Notes: generated by a model from the letters alone, not told the origin. A DNA stretch of 64,000 bases from MKUN01 sp964481425 (GCA_964481425.1 CAYZTM010000002.1:90707-154706), one strand, 5' to 3'; counted from the stretch's first letter, positions 16,853-26,185 are shown. A program made the numbers and translations.

Positions 16853-18061
16853 ATGATCAGCGTACAGGAAGCGGAAAAGATAGTATTGCAGCAAGCGGCC
16901 GATTACGGCGCGCAGCAACTGCCTTTTGAGCAGGCCTTAGGTCATGTATTGGCTGAACCACTGCTGGCGGATCGCGACCTGCCCCCCTGTGACAGGTCCA
17001 CTATGGATGGTATAGCTATAAGCTATGATGCTTTCCTGGCTGGTATGCGCACTTTTTCGGTTGTGGCTTTGCAGGCTGCTGCGGATGAGCCATATGTCTT
17101 AACTGCTGCTGCCGATTGCATCGAAGTAATGACCGGTGCCGCAATATCTGCCCCTGCTGATACAGTGATTCGTTACGAAGATATTGACATACATGAAGGC
17201 AGGGCTACACTGAAAATTGAACATATAAAGAAGGGGCAGAACATCCATAGGAAAGGAGTGGACAAAAAAGCAGGTGAGGTGATCGTTCCGGCAAACACGT
17301 TAATTGCCCCGGCAGTTATAGCTGCGGCAGCTTTCACCGGCAATACTACACTGTCGGTAAGGAAGCAACCCTCCGTTATCATATTTTCCAATGGAGATGA
17401 GTTATTGGAGGTCTCCGAAACGCGGCCTCCGCACCGTATCAGGCGTTCTAATGTATATGCTGTGGCCGCGGCGCTAAAACAATATAACATAGCGGCCGCT
17501 ACCCGCCACCTTCCAGATGAAGAAGCGATCATTGAACAGGAATTGCGTGATGCTCTTCAGCGTTATGACGTGATCATTATGAGTGGCGGGGTATCCATGG
17601 GCAAGTATGATCTTGTGGCCAATGTGTTGGAACGTCTTTCTGTCCGGAAACTGTTTCATAAAGTGCAGCAGCGCCCGGGTAAACCATTTTGGTTTGGCTT
17701 GCATGCCGGTGGTACAAGGGTTTTTGCCTTTCCGGGTAATCCTGTTTCTACTTTTATGTGCTTGCACCGTTACTTCCTGCCCTGGTATTTTAAGTGCCTG
17801 GGCTTGCAGCAGCGCAGCAGGTACGCAGTGCTCGGTGCCGATCATTCTTTCGCGCCTGCATTGCAATATTTTTTGCAGGTGAAACTGCATACTAATGAGA
17901 CCGGGCAACTGGTCGCTATTCCTGTAGAGGGTAACGGCTCAGGCGACCTGTCAAACCTCGCTGTGGCCGATGCCTTTATGGAATTACCCATGGAATTGAA
18001 TAACTTTAAGAAGGGCGACGTGTACCCATTATGGCCGTTCACCCCGCTCGTGGCAGTATAA
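16853..18061 (+). CDS. moeA: Molybdopterin molybdotransferase MoeA
   Basis: A 402-aa protein with the four-part MoeA layout. Visible signatures are DRDLPPCDRSTMDGIA near residue 42, ADCIEVMTGAAISAPADTVI, the KGQNIHRKG segment, and the MPT-binding MSGGVSMGKYD followed by PGKPFWFG and FAFPGNPVSTF. It inserts molybdate into adenylylated molybdopterin. No separate mogA/moaB is visible here; some organisms have it elsewhere. The gene starts 15 bases after moaA and ends 3 bases before moaC. Confidence 0.96.
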   Translation: MISVQEAEKIVLQQAADYGAQQLPFEQALGHVLAEPLLADRDLPPCDRSTMDGIAISYDAFLAGMRTFSVVALQAAADEPYVLTAAADCIEVMTGAAISAPADTVIRYEDIDIHEGRATLKIEHIKKGQNIHRKGVDKKAGEVIVPANTLIAPAVIAAAAFTGNTTLSVRKQPSVIIFSNGDELLEVSETRPPHRIRRSNVYAVAAALKQYNIAAATRHLPDEEAIIEQELRDALQRYDVIIMSGGVSMGKYDLVANVLERLSVRKLFHKVQQRPGKPFWFGLHAGGTRVFAFPGNPVSTFMCLHRYFLPWYFKCLGLQQRSRYAVLGADHSFAPALQYFLQVKLHTNETGQLVAIPVEGNGSGDLSNLAVADAFMELPMELNNFKKGDVYPLWPFTPLVAV

Positions 18062-18064
18062 CTT

Positions 18065-18544
18065 ATGAACGATTTTACACATTTAGACGATAAAGGCCAT
18101 GTAACAATGGTGAATGTTGGTGCTAAAGAACCGACCGCCCGTACTGCGTGTGCGCGTAGTATAGTTTCGTTACCACCTGGGGTGTTGACTAAGCTGGTGG
18201 ATGGTGATATACAGACCCCCAAGGGGGCGGTATTCCAAACAGCTATCATTGCCGGTATCATGGCAGCAAAGCGAACAGGCGAGTTGATACCTTTATGTCA
18301 CCCGCTTGGCCTCGATGATTGTAAGCTGACCATCGCTGTCAACGATAAGAATGAATTAGTTATAGACTGCACAACGGCCATCACGGCTAAGACGGGTGTG
18401 GAGATGGAGGCTCTTGTAGGTGCTTCCATCGCTGCACTTACTGTTTACGATATGTGCAAAGCATTGAGTCACGATATTGTGATAAAGGAAACCAAACTAA
18501 TGGAGAAGACCGGGGGCAAAAAAGACTTCAAAAGGGATGAGTAG
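18065..18544 (+). CDS. moaC: Cyclic pyranopterin monophosphate synthase MoaC
   Basis: A 159-aa protein matching MoaC along its length. It has EPTARTACARSIVSLPP, KRTGELIPLCHPLGLDDC (with the conserved Cys-His), TGVEMEALVGASIAALTVYDMCK and the lysine-rich end IKETKLMEKTGGKKDF. MoaC rearranges the MoaA product to cyclic pyranopterin monophosphate. It overlaps mobA by 8 bases, so translation is probably coupled. Confidence 0.97.
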   Translation: MNDFTHLDDKGHVTMVNVGAKEPTARTACARSIVSLPPGVLTKLVDGDIQTPKGAVFQTAIIAGIMAAKRTGELIPLCHPLGLDDCKLTIAVNDKNELVIDCTTAITAKTGVEMEALVGASIAALTVYDMCKALSHDIVIKETKLMEKTGGKKDFKRDE

Positions 18545-19127
18545 TGTATTGAATGGTTTGGTATTGGCGGGTGGTAAAAGCGCGCGCATGGGACAGGACA
18601 AAGGGGCTATGCGCTGGCATGGTATAGAACAGCGGAATTACCTCGCTTCTTTGCTGGAGCATTATTGCATAGAGACATTCTTATCCTGTCGGCAGGAGCA
18701 GCACCTGGATGCTTCGGTTCCATTGTTGTTCGATGCTTTTGAGGGGATCGGCCCGCTGGGTGCTATACTCACCGCATTTCAGAAAATGCCTGCTGCTGCA
18801 TGGCTCGTCGTGGCATGTGACCTCCCTTTGCTGGATGCCGCAATGCTGCAATATCTTGTGGACAACAGGGACGAAAAGGCCACTGCGACTACTTTCGAAA
18901 GCCCTCATGATGGCTTACCTGAGCCTTTGGTAACCATTTGGGAACCAGCCGCTTACCCCTATTTGTTAGCTGCACTTGGGGAGGGGTATAAATGCCCCCG
19001 CAAAGCGCTGATAAGAAGTGACAGGGTAACGATATTAAAGCCGCCTCGCCCCGAAGCGCTTATTAATACCAACACGCCCGAGGATGCGGAAAGAGTGAAG
19101 ATTATACTTGCTAAAACAGTATTGTGA
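18537..19127 (+). CDS. mobA: Molybdenum cofactor guanylyltransferase MobA
   Basis: A 196-aa nucleotidyltransferase. The nucleotide-binding loop is LAGGKSARMGQDKGAM and the metal-binding Asp lies in VACDLPLLDAAML near residue 100. MobA joins GMP to Mo-molybdopterin, giving the MGD form used by the DMSO-reductase family. Its presence implies that the host makes such enzymes (for example nitrate or formate oxidoreductases), none of which is in this window. It overlaps moaC and moeB. Confidence 0.93.
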   Translation: MSSVLNGLVLAGGKSARMGQDKGAMRWHGIEQRNYLASLLEHYCIETFLSCRQEQHLDASVPLLFDAFEGIGPLGAILTAFQKMPAAAWLVVACDLPLLDAAMLQYLVDNRDEKATATTFESPHDGLPEPLVTIWEPAAYPYLLAALGEGYKCPRKALIRSDRVTILKPPRPEALINTNTPEDAERVKIILAKTVL

Positions 19128-20179
19128 TGAACACGCTGCACACCAATAGGTACACATGCCAGTTGCTTTTGCCGGGTTTTGGCGAGGCAGCACAGCAGCG
19201 TCTGCAACGGTCAAAAGCCTTGATCGTCGGGATGGGGGGGCTGGGTTGCCCTGTATCTCAATACCTGGTTGCTGCGGGTGTGGGCACATTAGGCATTGCC
19301 GATCATGATGTTATCAGCCTCAGTAACCTGCATAGGCAGGTGCTTTATGCCGAAGATGAGCTTGGACAGGATAAAGTAACTGTAGCTGCAGCCAAATTGA
19401 AAAAGCAAAATCCACAGGTAGATATTATAGCACATACTGTGCAGGTGAATTACAGCAATGTACAGGATTTGGTATCAGCATATGATCTGGTTATAGACGC
19501 CACCGATAATTTCGAAACCCACTACCTGCTTAATGATGCCTGTGTTATAGCAGGTGTTCCGCTGGTGCATGGGGCCATTTACCAGTACGAAGGTCATGTT
19601 GCTGTGTGGAATATGCCGAACGTAGATGGTACCCGTGGTCCCAATTACCGTGATGTATTTCCTGTAGTGAATGCTATGCAGGTGCCGGCTTGTAGCGATG
19701 GGGGCGTGCTGCCTACCATTGCAGGTATCATCGGTTGCATGCAGGCCAATGAGGCCATTAAGGTACTGGCGGGCTTGCCAGGTGTATTGTCAGGCAGGAT
19801 GCTGGTCTTCGATGCCCAAAGCATGCGTAGCCATGTCATTAAAATTGCGGACTGTACCAATACACATATTACCGAACTGCAACCTGCTGCTGATGTACCC
19901 TCCCTGGATAAAGAAGCGTTGCAGCAATTACTGAATAGTGCCGATGTTTTGTTGGTTGATGTGCGCAGTCCTGAAGAGCACGAAAGGTTCAATATAGGGG
20001 GTATCAATATTCCCTTGCAGGAGTTAGAAGATAAGGCGTCTGAATTGTCAGGTGGCAGGCGCCTGGTATGTTATTGTGCTTCGGGTAAGCGAAGCAGGCA
20101 GGCGGCATGGTGGATCAAACAGAATTTGCCTGCTGTTGACGTAGCTACTCTTTCGGCTGGTATAGAGCATTGGCGCTAA
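19127..20179 (+). CDS. moeB: MoeB/ThiF-type adenylyltransferase fused to rhodanese (MOCS3-like)
   Basis: A 350-aa fusion. The E1-like part has the ATP loop IVGMGGLGCPVSQYL (about residue 34), HRQVLY and the Cys of VPACSDGGVLP. The C-terminal rhodanese domain (about residues 265-350) has the active loop CASGKRS. It would adenylate the MoaD C-terminus and supply sulfur, as eukaryotic MOCS3/Uba4 does. Unlike E. coli MoeB, the two CxxC zinc pairs are not visible: the first site reads GPNYRDVFP. I use the ATG at 19127, which shares its A with the mobA stop (TGATG). The end overlaps facing moaE by 4 bases. Confidence 0.9.
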   Translation: MNTLHTNRYTCQLLLPGFGEAAQQRLQRSKALIVGMGGLGCPVSQYLVAAGVGTLGIADHDVISLSNLHRQVLYAEDELGQDKVTVAAAKLKKQNPQVDIIAHTVQVNYSNVQDLVSAYDLVIDATDNFETHYLLNDACVIAGVPLVHGAIYQYEGHVAVWNMPNVDGTRGPNYRDVFPVVNAMQVPACSDGGVLPTIAGIIGCMQANEAIKVLAGLPGVLSGRMLVFDAQSMRSHVIKIADCTNTHITELQPAADVPSLDKEALQQLLNSADVLLVDVRSPEEHERFNIGGINIPLQELEDKASELSGGRRLVCYCASGKRSRQAAWWIKQNLPAVDVATLSAGIEHWR

Positions 20180-20592
20180 GGATGCGCGTTCACCCACACT
20201 TCGCCGTCCGAAAATACCTCCTTCTTCCAGATAGGTACGGTTTCCTTAAGTTGATCTATGATGTAGCGGCAGGCCTCAAAAGCAGCTGCCCTGTGTGCCG
20301 CCGACACGGCAATGACCACGGGCACATCCCCTACACTTAATACACCCGTCCGGTGATGGATAACGATATGTTGTAGCTCCCATTTGCTTTTCGCGGCGTC
20401 AGCTATTTTCTCCATTTCTTTCAGCGCCATACTTTCATAAGCTTCAAACTCCAGTCGCAACACTGTTTTACCTTTCGTTTGGTTCCGCACCGTGCCTATG
20501 AATACATCTATGCCACCTGCCGAATTATGGCGCACAGCAGCGATACAAGCTGCGATATCCAGTTCCGTTACCGATAGTATTATCTCTGTCAT
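20176..20592 (-). CDS. moaE: Molybdopterin synthase catalytic subunit MoaE
   Basis: A 138-aa protein. GGIDVFIGTVRNQTKGK and the HRTGVLSVGDVPVVIAVSA stretch are typical, and VPIWKKE near residue 121 supplies the catalytic lysine. With MoaD it puts the dithiolene sulfurs into molybdopterin. It is encoded opposite to moaA-moeB and its stop overlaps the moeB stop by 4 bases. It follows moaD by 4 bases in one minus-strand unit. Confidence 0.96.
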   Translation of the reverse strand: MTEIILSVTELDIAACIAAVRHNSAGGIDVFIGTVRNQTKGKTVLRLEFEAYESMALKEMEKIADAAKSKWELQHIVIHHRTGVLSVGDVPVVIAVSAAHRAAAFEACRYIIDQLKETVPIWKKEVFSDGEVWVNAHP

Positions 20593-20596
20593 ATGC

Positions 20597-20839
20597 TTAG
20601 CCTCCGCTTACAGGTGGTATGATAGCTATTTCATCGCCTTCATGTATGATGGTATCATTTGTGGCATACTCATTATTTACGGCAACCATATAGGTCGATA
20701 ATTGCTTCAGCCTTGGGTGCCGGCCTTCTAATTGTATCCTCAATGCCGCAACAGTCATGTCTGCCCGGATGCTTGCTTCAGTATCCGTTCCGCCGACGAT
20801 ATCCTTTGCAACTCCGAATACCAATATCTTAATGTTCAT
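20597..20839 (-). CDS. moaD: Molybdopterin synthase sulfur carrier subunit MoaD
   Basis: An 80-aa ubiquitin-fold protein ending in the required Gly-Gly (PPVSGG), the site of adenylation and thiocarboxylation. Starting at the ATG at 20839 (MNIKILVFGVAKDIVG) gives the normal MoaD length. The frame continues 16 codons upstream but those overlap the intergenic space and lack similarity. It is 20 bases downstream of the TauE/SafE gene and 4 bases upstream of moaE. Confidence 0.94.
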   Translation of the reverse strand: MNIKILVFGVAKDIVGGTDTEASIRADMTVAALRIQLEGRHPRLKQLSTYMVAVNNEYATNDTIIHEGDEIAIIPPVSGG

Positions 20840-20858
20840 CACCGCAAAAATAAAAGCT

Positions 20859-21608
20859 TTAATGCAGATGCTTGATAAGTACCTCAATCCCCGCTACGAA
20901 AACCAGTATCGCTGTGGTCCGCCGGATGATAAGTGGTTTAAATTTACTTGCTCCCATTCGTGAGCCTAATTGCCCGCCTGCAAATACAGCAAGACACAGT
21001 ATTGCGATACGGCTGTAATTGATATCGTCAGTTAAATTATGTAATTGACCGGCTATGCCCGCTATCGAATTCACCAATATGAAAACGCTTGCAGTTGCAG
21101 CTATCCGTTTTGCTGTATCCCACCTGCCCAGGTTGAGTAAGGGGGAGAGGAATATACCGCCTCCTATGCCCACCATCCCCGATAAGAAACCGATTGCTCC
21201 GCCCAATGCTCCGTCTTTCAGGTAATTCACCTTTCCCGTATCTCCATCGGTATAGTTTCCCTTGGTTTTGATCCATAGCAGTACGGAAGCGGTCAGCAGG
21301 CTGCAGCCAAGTATGATGAAGAAGGTGTTCTCGCTTATCCGCAGTCTTGCGCCGAAGTAGGCCATCGGCACGCTGATCAGTACCAGGGGCAAGATTTTTT
21401 TGAAGTTCACCTGCTTATTACGCAGGAAGATGATAGTGCCGCCCGTTACCACGATGATGTTGCAGATCAGCGCTGTCAGCCTTATTTCATGAAAGGGTAG
21501 TGCATATAAGGCCAGTACTGCCAGGTAGCTCGACCCACCCCCAAAGCCGACCGACGCATATATCGCTGCAATGACAAAAAAGAAAAGAATAAGCTCGTAA
21601 TGTTGCAT
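20859..21608 (-). CDS. TauE/SafE (TSUP) family membrane permease
   Basis: A 249-aa protein with about eight membrane helices and the two-half layout of the TSUP family: VGFGGGSSYLAVLALY in the first half and SGMVGIGGGIFLSPLLN in the second, the conserved glycine-rich signatures. Family members move sulfite, sulfonates or other organosulfur anions. Placement just before moaD-moaE suggests a link to sulfur or molybdoenzyme metabolism, but this is inference. The ATG at 21608 is preferred; upstream codons reach into the gap to dapF. Confidence 0.85.
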   Translation of the reverse strand: MQHYELILFFFVIAAIYASVGFGGGSSYLAVLALYALPFHEIRLTALICNIIVVTGGTIIFLRNKQVNFKKILPLVLISVPMAYFGARLRISENTFFIILGCSLLTASVLLWIKTKGNYTDGDTGKVNYLKDGALGGAIGFLSGMVGIGGGIFLSPLLNLGRWDTAKRIAATASVFILVNSIAGIAGQLHNLTDDINYSRIAILCLAVFAGGQLGSRMGASKFKPLIIRRTTAILVFVAGIEVLIKHLH

Positions 21609-21663
21609 AATTAATCGGGCAGCACTTGCATCTTTCTTGCTGCAAGCTGCGTTGAAAAAACTA

Positions 21664-22443
21664 TCAGATGATTGAAATATCCCCCTCAAACACAAACTCC
21701 GCAGCTCCCCTTAATATCACATCCTCTGCACTGGTAGGAGTATTCTTTGTAAATGTTACCTCTAATAGCCCCCCGGGTGTTTCGATGGTTATGTCAAAAT
21801 ACCCGGTTTCGTTCCCCGTTGAGGCTATGGCGCTGGCAGTTACACCCGTGCCACAGCTTAGTGTCTCGTCTTCCACGCCGCGCTCGTAAGTGCGTACCTT
21901 CAGGCCATCACCATTCCGCTGTACAAAATTCACATTGATGCCGTTTGGTTCAAAATCAGGCCTGTGCCTGATGCTCCTGCCCTCTTTCACTACATCGGCC
22001 TGCTGTACATCGCTCACCCAATGCACATAATGTGGTGAGCCGGTATTGAGCAGGCAATAATCGGTAAAAGTATCTATGCCATTCACATTGCTCATGTGCA
22101 GGCTGATCGTGTCATTGGTATTTATGCTGGCAGTATGTTCCCCGTCTATTGCGGTAAATGATGCATGCTCGTTGATGATGCCCAGTCTCCGGGCAAAGGC
22201 AGTGATACAGCGGCCGCCGTTCCCGCACATGGTACTTTCGTTTCCATCCGCATTATAATACACCATACGGAAATCATAACCGGTTTTATGTCCCAGCAGC
22301 ATCAGCCCGTCCGCACCTATGCCCATATGTCTGTCGCACAGCCGAGCTATCTGCTGCCTGTTTAGCTTTATTTTCCCATCCCTGTTGTCAAAAAGGATGA
22401 AATCATTGCCCGTTCCCTGGTATTTATAAAAATGCAGTTTCAT
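21664..22443 (-). CDS. dapF: Diaminopimelate epimerase DapF
   Basis: A 259-aa enzyme, the normal length. The two active-site cysteines are in MCGNGGRC (near residue 73) and SCGTGVTAS (near residue 196). The N-terminus KYQGTGNDFILFDN is also typical. It interconverts LL- and meso-diaminopimelate for lysine and peptidoglycan. Its ATG is fused to the stop of the GWxTD gene as TAATG. Confidence 0.97.
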   Translation of the reverse strand: MKLHFYKYQGTGNDFILFDNRDGKIKLNRQQIARLCDRHMGIGADGLMLLGHKTGYDFRMVYYNADGNESTMCGNGGRCITAFARRLGIINEHASFTAIDGEHTASINTNDTISLHMSNVNGIDTFTDYCLLNTGSPHYVHWVSDVQQADVVKEGRSIRHRPDFEPNGINVNFVQRNGDGLKVRTYERGVEDETLSCGTGVTASAIASTGNETGYFDITIETPGGLLEVTFTKNTPTSAEDVILRGAAEFVFEGDISII

Positions 22444-23903
22444 TAGCGGTTGCGTATATATTGTTCAGCCCTCGAATTATCGCTGGAGGCTCCGTTCATT
22501 TTGTAGAGATAGTTACGCCAGTTCGGGTTCCTCGTTTCGCCATTCACGGTTGAGTGCAGCAGGCGGTAATCGCTTACCATTTCTGCAGGCTTATAAAACA
22601 AAAATACACCTTCCTGGTTCAGTTTCCCCAGCGAGCGGTATTCCCATATTTCATATGGTAGTGCACCTGGCTCATTCTCTACCGGCACGCGCTCATCAGG
22701 TTTGCCGTACTTAAGGTAAATGACACCCCTGTCGGTCTCATATCCGCGCAATGATCCCGCAGTGAAGAGCCGGTTCACCTCTTTTACTTTTTCAGCATAC
22801 TTCTTCCACTCACCCTCAGGGTCCTTTTGGTTCCTGCTGCTCCAGAAGTTATAGAGAAAATAGCGCACGTACATCTCGTTGGGCTTTTTCTGGAAGCCCT
22901 TAATGGTTTGCATTTCCAGGGCATCACTTATGGGTGTTATCATTTTCAATATAGCCATTAGTTGCTGAAAGCTATACTTCATCACAAAGCTCTTGGCAAT
23001 GTCTATTACTACAATTTTTTCGGGAGTAGTGTCCCGTTTCGTCTCAGTCTTTATTTCTTCCGGGTGCTTATTCTCTCTTTGGAAGAAGAAATGATTAGCT
23101 GCTATACGTAGTCCCGTTTTATCTTCAAGCACCACGTTCAGGTAGTAATTGCCCGAGGGCAGCACTGCGGTATTGAAGTCGCCATATACAGGAGATACAA
23201 CTGTCCTGCCGATGCTATCGGTATGCATGAGGCCATAAACCGGGGCCTCGTATTCGTGCTTGGATATAAACACGCGTTGTACCAAAGGATATTCACTGGT
23301 GGCGAGCATACTACCCTGGTATAGCTCGGCATAGTAATGCAATACCTTTTTATAGTCGTCGAGGAAATTGGTGCACAAGGGTACCTGCATCCTGTTATTC
23401 TTCGAGAACATAGTTACCTGCTGTGAGGCATAGGACGTGTCGAGTAATTGTATACCACTGTAAAAATTCCCCGCCTGTTCCGCTACGGTGAACGAGTCGG
23501 TGTATATGAATTTATTATCAGGGTATCCCGGTTCTGATAGTTGCAGTATCATCCTTACAGCGCCGGTAGGCATCATGTAGCGGTGCAGGTCAATAATGTT
23601 TTGCTTTTGTGCCTCTGCCAGCGATCCGGCCGGGGGTGTATGCTGCTCCAGGTGTTGTTCAGCCACTATCCCTGTGTCATTCCGGAATATGATATCCGTT
23701 TTCAGCGTGGCCCGCCACTGGTTGTCTTTATCGAAGTGCAGGCTTGCCGGTACTACCTGCCAGTAGGCTTCTATATAGGCGCCGCCCGGCCCCCCGTCTG
23801 CATCCACGGTATGGAACAGTGTATGCCATACCAGGGCATTGAGCGCATGCGCTTGTACCGATAAGATGATAGCTAACAAACAAAGTCCTGTCCTGCGGCC
23901 CAT
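22443..23903 (-). CDS. GWxTD domain protein, secreted
   Basis: A 486-aa protein starting at MGRRTGLCLLAIILSVQAHA, a signal peptide. The C-terminal third has the GWxTD-domain pattern: FWSSRNQKDPEGEWKKYAEK, then TDRGVIYLKYGKPDER and LPYEIWEYRSL. The domain is common in Bacteroidota and Acidobacteria envelope proteins; its biochemical role is not known. The N-terminal two thirds look like beta-rich domains with many Tyr and Thr residues. I chose the ATG at 23903 because it gives the signal peptide; 34 more codons are open upstream but face the divergent WbqC gene. Confidence 0.8.
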   Translation of the reverse strand: MGRRTGLCLLAIILSVQAHALNALVWHTLFHTVDADGGPGGAYIEAYWQVVPASLHFDKDNQWRATLKTDIIFRNDTGIVAEQHLEQHTPPAGSLAEAQKQNIIDLHRYMMPTGAVRMILQLSEPGYPDNKFIYTDSFTVAEQAGNFYSGIQLLDTSYASQQVTMFSKNNRMQVPLCTNFLDDYKKVLHYYAELYQGSMLATSEYPLVQRVFISKHEYEAPVYGLMHTDSIGRTVVSPVYGDFNTAVLPSGNYYLNVVLEDKTGLRIAANHFFFQRENKHPEEIKTETKRDTTPEKIVVIDIAKSFVMKYSFQQLMAILKMITPISDALEMQTIKGFQKKPNEMYVRYFLYNFWSSRNQKDPEGEWKKYAEKVKEVNRLFTAGSLRGYETDRGVIYLKYGKPDERVPVENEPGALPYEIWEYRSLGKLNQEGVFLFYKPAEMVSDYRLLHSTVNGETRNPNWRNYLYKMNGASSDNSRAEQYIRNR

Positions 23904-23941
23904 TTTTCGTATTTTTCGCAAATTACTTCTTTTGTCCTGAT

Positions 23942-24571
23942 ATGGCTTTTGCAATAGCTTCATATATACCTTTTCCTTGTGTCTCCTGGTGGGCGGCTGT
24001 GGCAACTCTTGATGAACTGCTGCTCGATAATGCCGAGCACTTCGAGAAGATGACCTATCGCAACAGGTACTATCTTTCTGCCGCCAATGGTTTGCTCACG
24101 CTCAGTATTCCTTTGCAGCATGGCCGCGAGCAGCGCACTGCTATGAGCGAGGTACGTATAGATAACAAGACCCGCTGGCAGATGCAGCACTGGCGGGGCA
24201 TTACATCGGCCTATAAGCGCACTCCTTATTTCGACCATTACGAACCTTCCTTGCAGCAATTATTCCTCCAACCATTCGACCAGCTGGCAAATTTCAACTT
24301 TGCTTCTATACAATGGCTTAAGGAACAGTTAAAATTAGGTTTCAACATACGCCGGGCAGATGAGTACCATGCCCTGTACCCCGATGCCGCCTATGACCTG
24401 CGGAAAGGACTAAAAAGAAAACCGGCTCCTGCCTTCCCGGCTTATTACCAGCCCTTCAGAGATCGTATCGGTTTCCTCCCCGACCTTAGTATCCTTGACC
24501 TACTCTTCGTAGAAGGGCCCAATACACTGCACTGGATAAAAACGAACCGGGAAAATATAATTGGCAGGTAG
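23942..24571 (+). CDS. WbqC-like family protein
   Basis: A 209-aa protein of the WbqC family, often found in O-antigen or lipopolysaccharide loci and of unproven enzymatic role. Visible family blocks are the early YIPFPCVSWWAA, EKMTYRNRYYLSAANG, a basic WRGITSAYKRTPYFDHY and a C-terminal FLPDLSILDLLF. It is divergent from the GWxTD gene and convergent with the polyprenol-phosphate glycosyltransferase. Confidence 0.8.
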   Translation: MAFAIASYIPFPCVSWWAAVATLDELLLDNAEHFEKMTYRNRYYLSAANGLLTLSIPLQHGREQRTAMSEVRIDNKTRWQMQHWRGITSAYKRTPYFDHYEPSLQQLFLQPFDQLANFNFASIQWLKEQLKLGFNIRRADEYHALYPDAAYDLRKGLKRKPAPAFPAYYQPFRDRIGFLPDLSILDLLFVEGPNTLHWIKTNRENIIGR

Positions 24572-24608
24572 CATCAGCACCACTTTGGGCGGTCAGACGC
24601 ATTGGGGG

Positions 24609-25310
24609 TCAGAACTTCCGCATCTTCCATACACCATACATGGCTTCCTGAACGATACCCTTCGTCATTTTAGATACGCCCTCTTTTCGGTCCACGAAGG
24701 TGATGGGCACCTCTTTTATTTTAAAGCCTGCCTTCCATGCGCGGTACTTCATCTCTATCTGGAAGGCATAACCAATGAACTGTACCTTATCCAGGGGGAT
24801 GGTCTTTAACACCTTTGCACGGTAGCAGATGAAGCCCGCAGTAGGGTCCTGCACCGGCATCCATGTAATGACCCGGGTATAGAGTGCACCACCTTTGGAG
24901 ATGAATATCCTGTCCCAGGGCCAGTTGACCACTTTGCCTCCCCGTGTGTACCGTGAGCCTACGGCCAGGTCGACGCCCTGTTCGCAAGCTTCGTACAGTC
25001 GTATAAGATCTTTGGGATTGTGCGAGAAGTCGGCATCCATCTCGAAGATGTACTCGTAGTTATGTTCCAGCCCCCATTTAAAACCCGCTATGTAAGCGGT
25101 GCCCAGTCCCATTTTACCCTGGCGCTCCACGATAAAGAGCCTGCCGGGGTAGGTAGCCTGCATACCTTTCACGATGCCGGCAGTACCATCGGGTGAGCCA
25201 TCGTCTATGATCAGTACATGAAAACCGCCCTCCAGGGACATAACGGCAGGTATGATCTTGCCGATGTTCTCCTTTTCATTGTACGTAGGTATTATTACAA
25301 GTTTGTCCAA
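24609..25310 (-). CDS. Polyprenol monophosphomannose synthase-like glycosyltransferase (GT2)
   Basis: A 233-aa GT2 enzyme of the dolichol/polyprenol-phosphate mannosyltransferase type without C-terminal membrane helices. Key segments are VIIPTYNEKENIGKII, LIIDDGSPDGT (residue 33 on), the catalytic EMDADFSHNPKDL near residue 92 and DPTAGFICYRA. It charges a polyprenyl phosphate carrier with one sugar, which GT-C enzymes such as the GT39-like protein at 10.5 kb could then use. It follows the exonuclease gene by 65 bases. Confidence 0.88.
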   Translation of the reverse strand: MDKLVIIPTYNEKENIGKIIPAVMSLEGGFHVLIIDDGSPDGTAGIVKGMQATYPGRLFIVERQGKMGLGTAYIAGFKWGLEHNYEYIFEMDADFSHNPKDLIRLYEACEQGVDLAVGSRYTRGGKVVNWPWDRIFISKGGALYTRVITWMPVQDPTAGFICYRAKVLKTIPLDKVQFIGYAFQIEMKYRAWKAGFKIKEVPITFVDRKEGVSKMTKGIVQEAMYGVWKMRKF

Positions 25311-25375
25311 GGCGGGCCGAAATTAAGAAGCGGCAAAATACTAAATAATACGCAACACGGTGTCCAAAGGTTTTA

Positions 25376-26161
25376 CTAAACTTTCTGGCCCAGCTTGCCC
25401 AGTTTCATTTTATTTAATATCTCCGATATCTTTTGCTTGGTGTGCAGGGCAAAGTCACCTTGCATCATCCAGTCGTAGTACTGGGGCTCTTCGGTGAATA
25501 CATCGGTCACTTTGCGGCCTTTGTGCTTGCCGAAGTTGAAGACCGGCGCACCGTCCTTTAATATAATGCGGCGGGCATAGTCTACGTACTGGTCGGTATT
25601 GGTGAAGTCGTGCAGGCCCTTTACTTCTTTTGCCAGCTGCTGGTAGCGGTCCAGTTGGGCCTCCAGTACCTCAATGGTAGCATTTATATCCGCCTCGGCG
25701 CTGTGGGCGTTCTGCATCTCTTTGTTGCAATAGAAGGCATAGGCTGCGCTCAGGGTGCGGGCCTCCATTTTGAAGAAGATCTGTTGCACATCTATCATTT
25801 GCCGCTCGGTAAAGTCCACATTGATGCCCGCCCGGAGGAATTCCTCGGCCAGTAGCGGCAGGTCGAACTTGCTGCTGTTGTAGCCGCCCAGGTCGCAGTT
25901 GTGCATCCATTCGTACAGCTCTTTGGCTATATGCTTGAACAGCGGGCTGTCCTTTATGTCTTCATCGGTAATGCCGTGTATGTCGCTCGACGATTTAGGT
26001 ATGGGTATCCCCGGGTTCACGCGTTTGATGTAGCTCTCGCGCTTGCCGTCGGGGTGCAGTTTGATGAATGCCAGCTCTACTATCCTGTCCTTCGCAGGAT
26101 CGGTGCCGGTAGTTTCCAGGTCAAAGAAGACTATAGGGCGTTTCAATACAAGTTGTGCCAT
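25376..26161 (-). CDS. DEDDh 3'-5' exonuclease with C-terminal DUF3820-like domain
   Basis: A 261-aa protein. The exonuclease fold shows ExoI VFFDLETTGTD (residue 12 on), ExoII GYNSSKFDLPLL and ExoIII AHSAEADINAT, i.e. the DEDDh set of DnaQ-type enzymes. The C-terminal 60 residues (FNFGKHKGRKVTDVF to DYYDWM-like) resemble the small domain found behind many Bacteroidota exonucleases. It could proofread for or trim DNA; a stand-alone proofreading role is only inferred. Start at MAQLVLKRP (26161). It follows mpl by 24 bases. Confidence 0.88.
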   Translation of the reverse strand: MAQLVLKRPIVFFDLETTGTDPAKDRIVELAFIKLHPDGKRESYIKRVNPGIPIPKSSSDIHGITDEDIKDSPLFKHIAKELYEWMHNCDLGGYNSSKFDLPLLAEEFLRAGINVDFTERQMIDVQQIFFKMEARTLSAAYAFYCNKEMQNAHSAEADINATIEVLEAQLDRYQQLAKEVKGLHDFTNTDQYVDYARRIILKDGAPVFNFGKHKGRKVTDVFTEEPQYYDWMMQGDFALHTKQKISEILNKMKLGKLGQKV

Positions 26162-26185
26162 GGGTGTAAAATTCAATACTGATTT

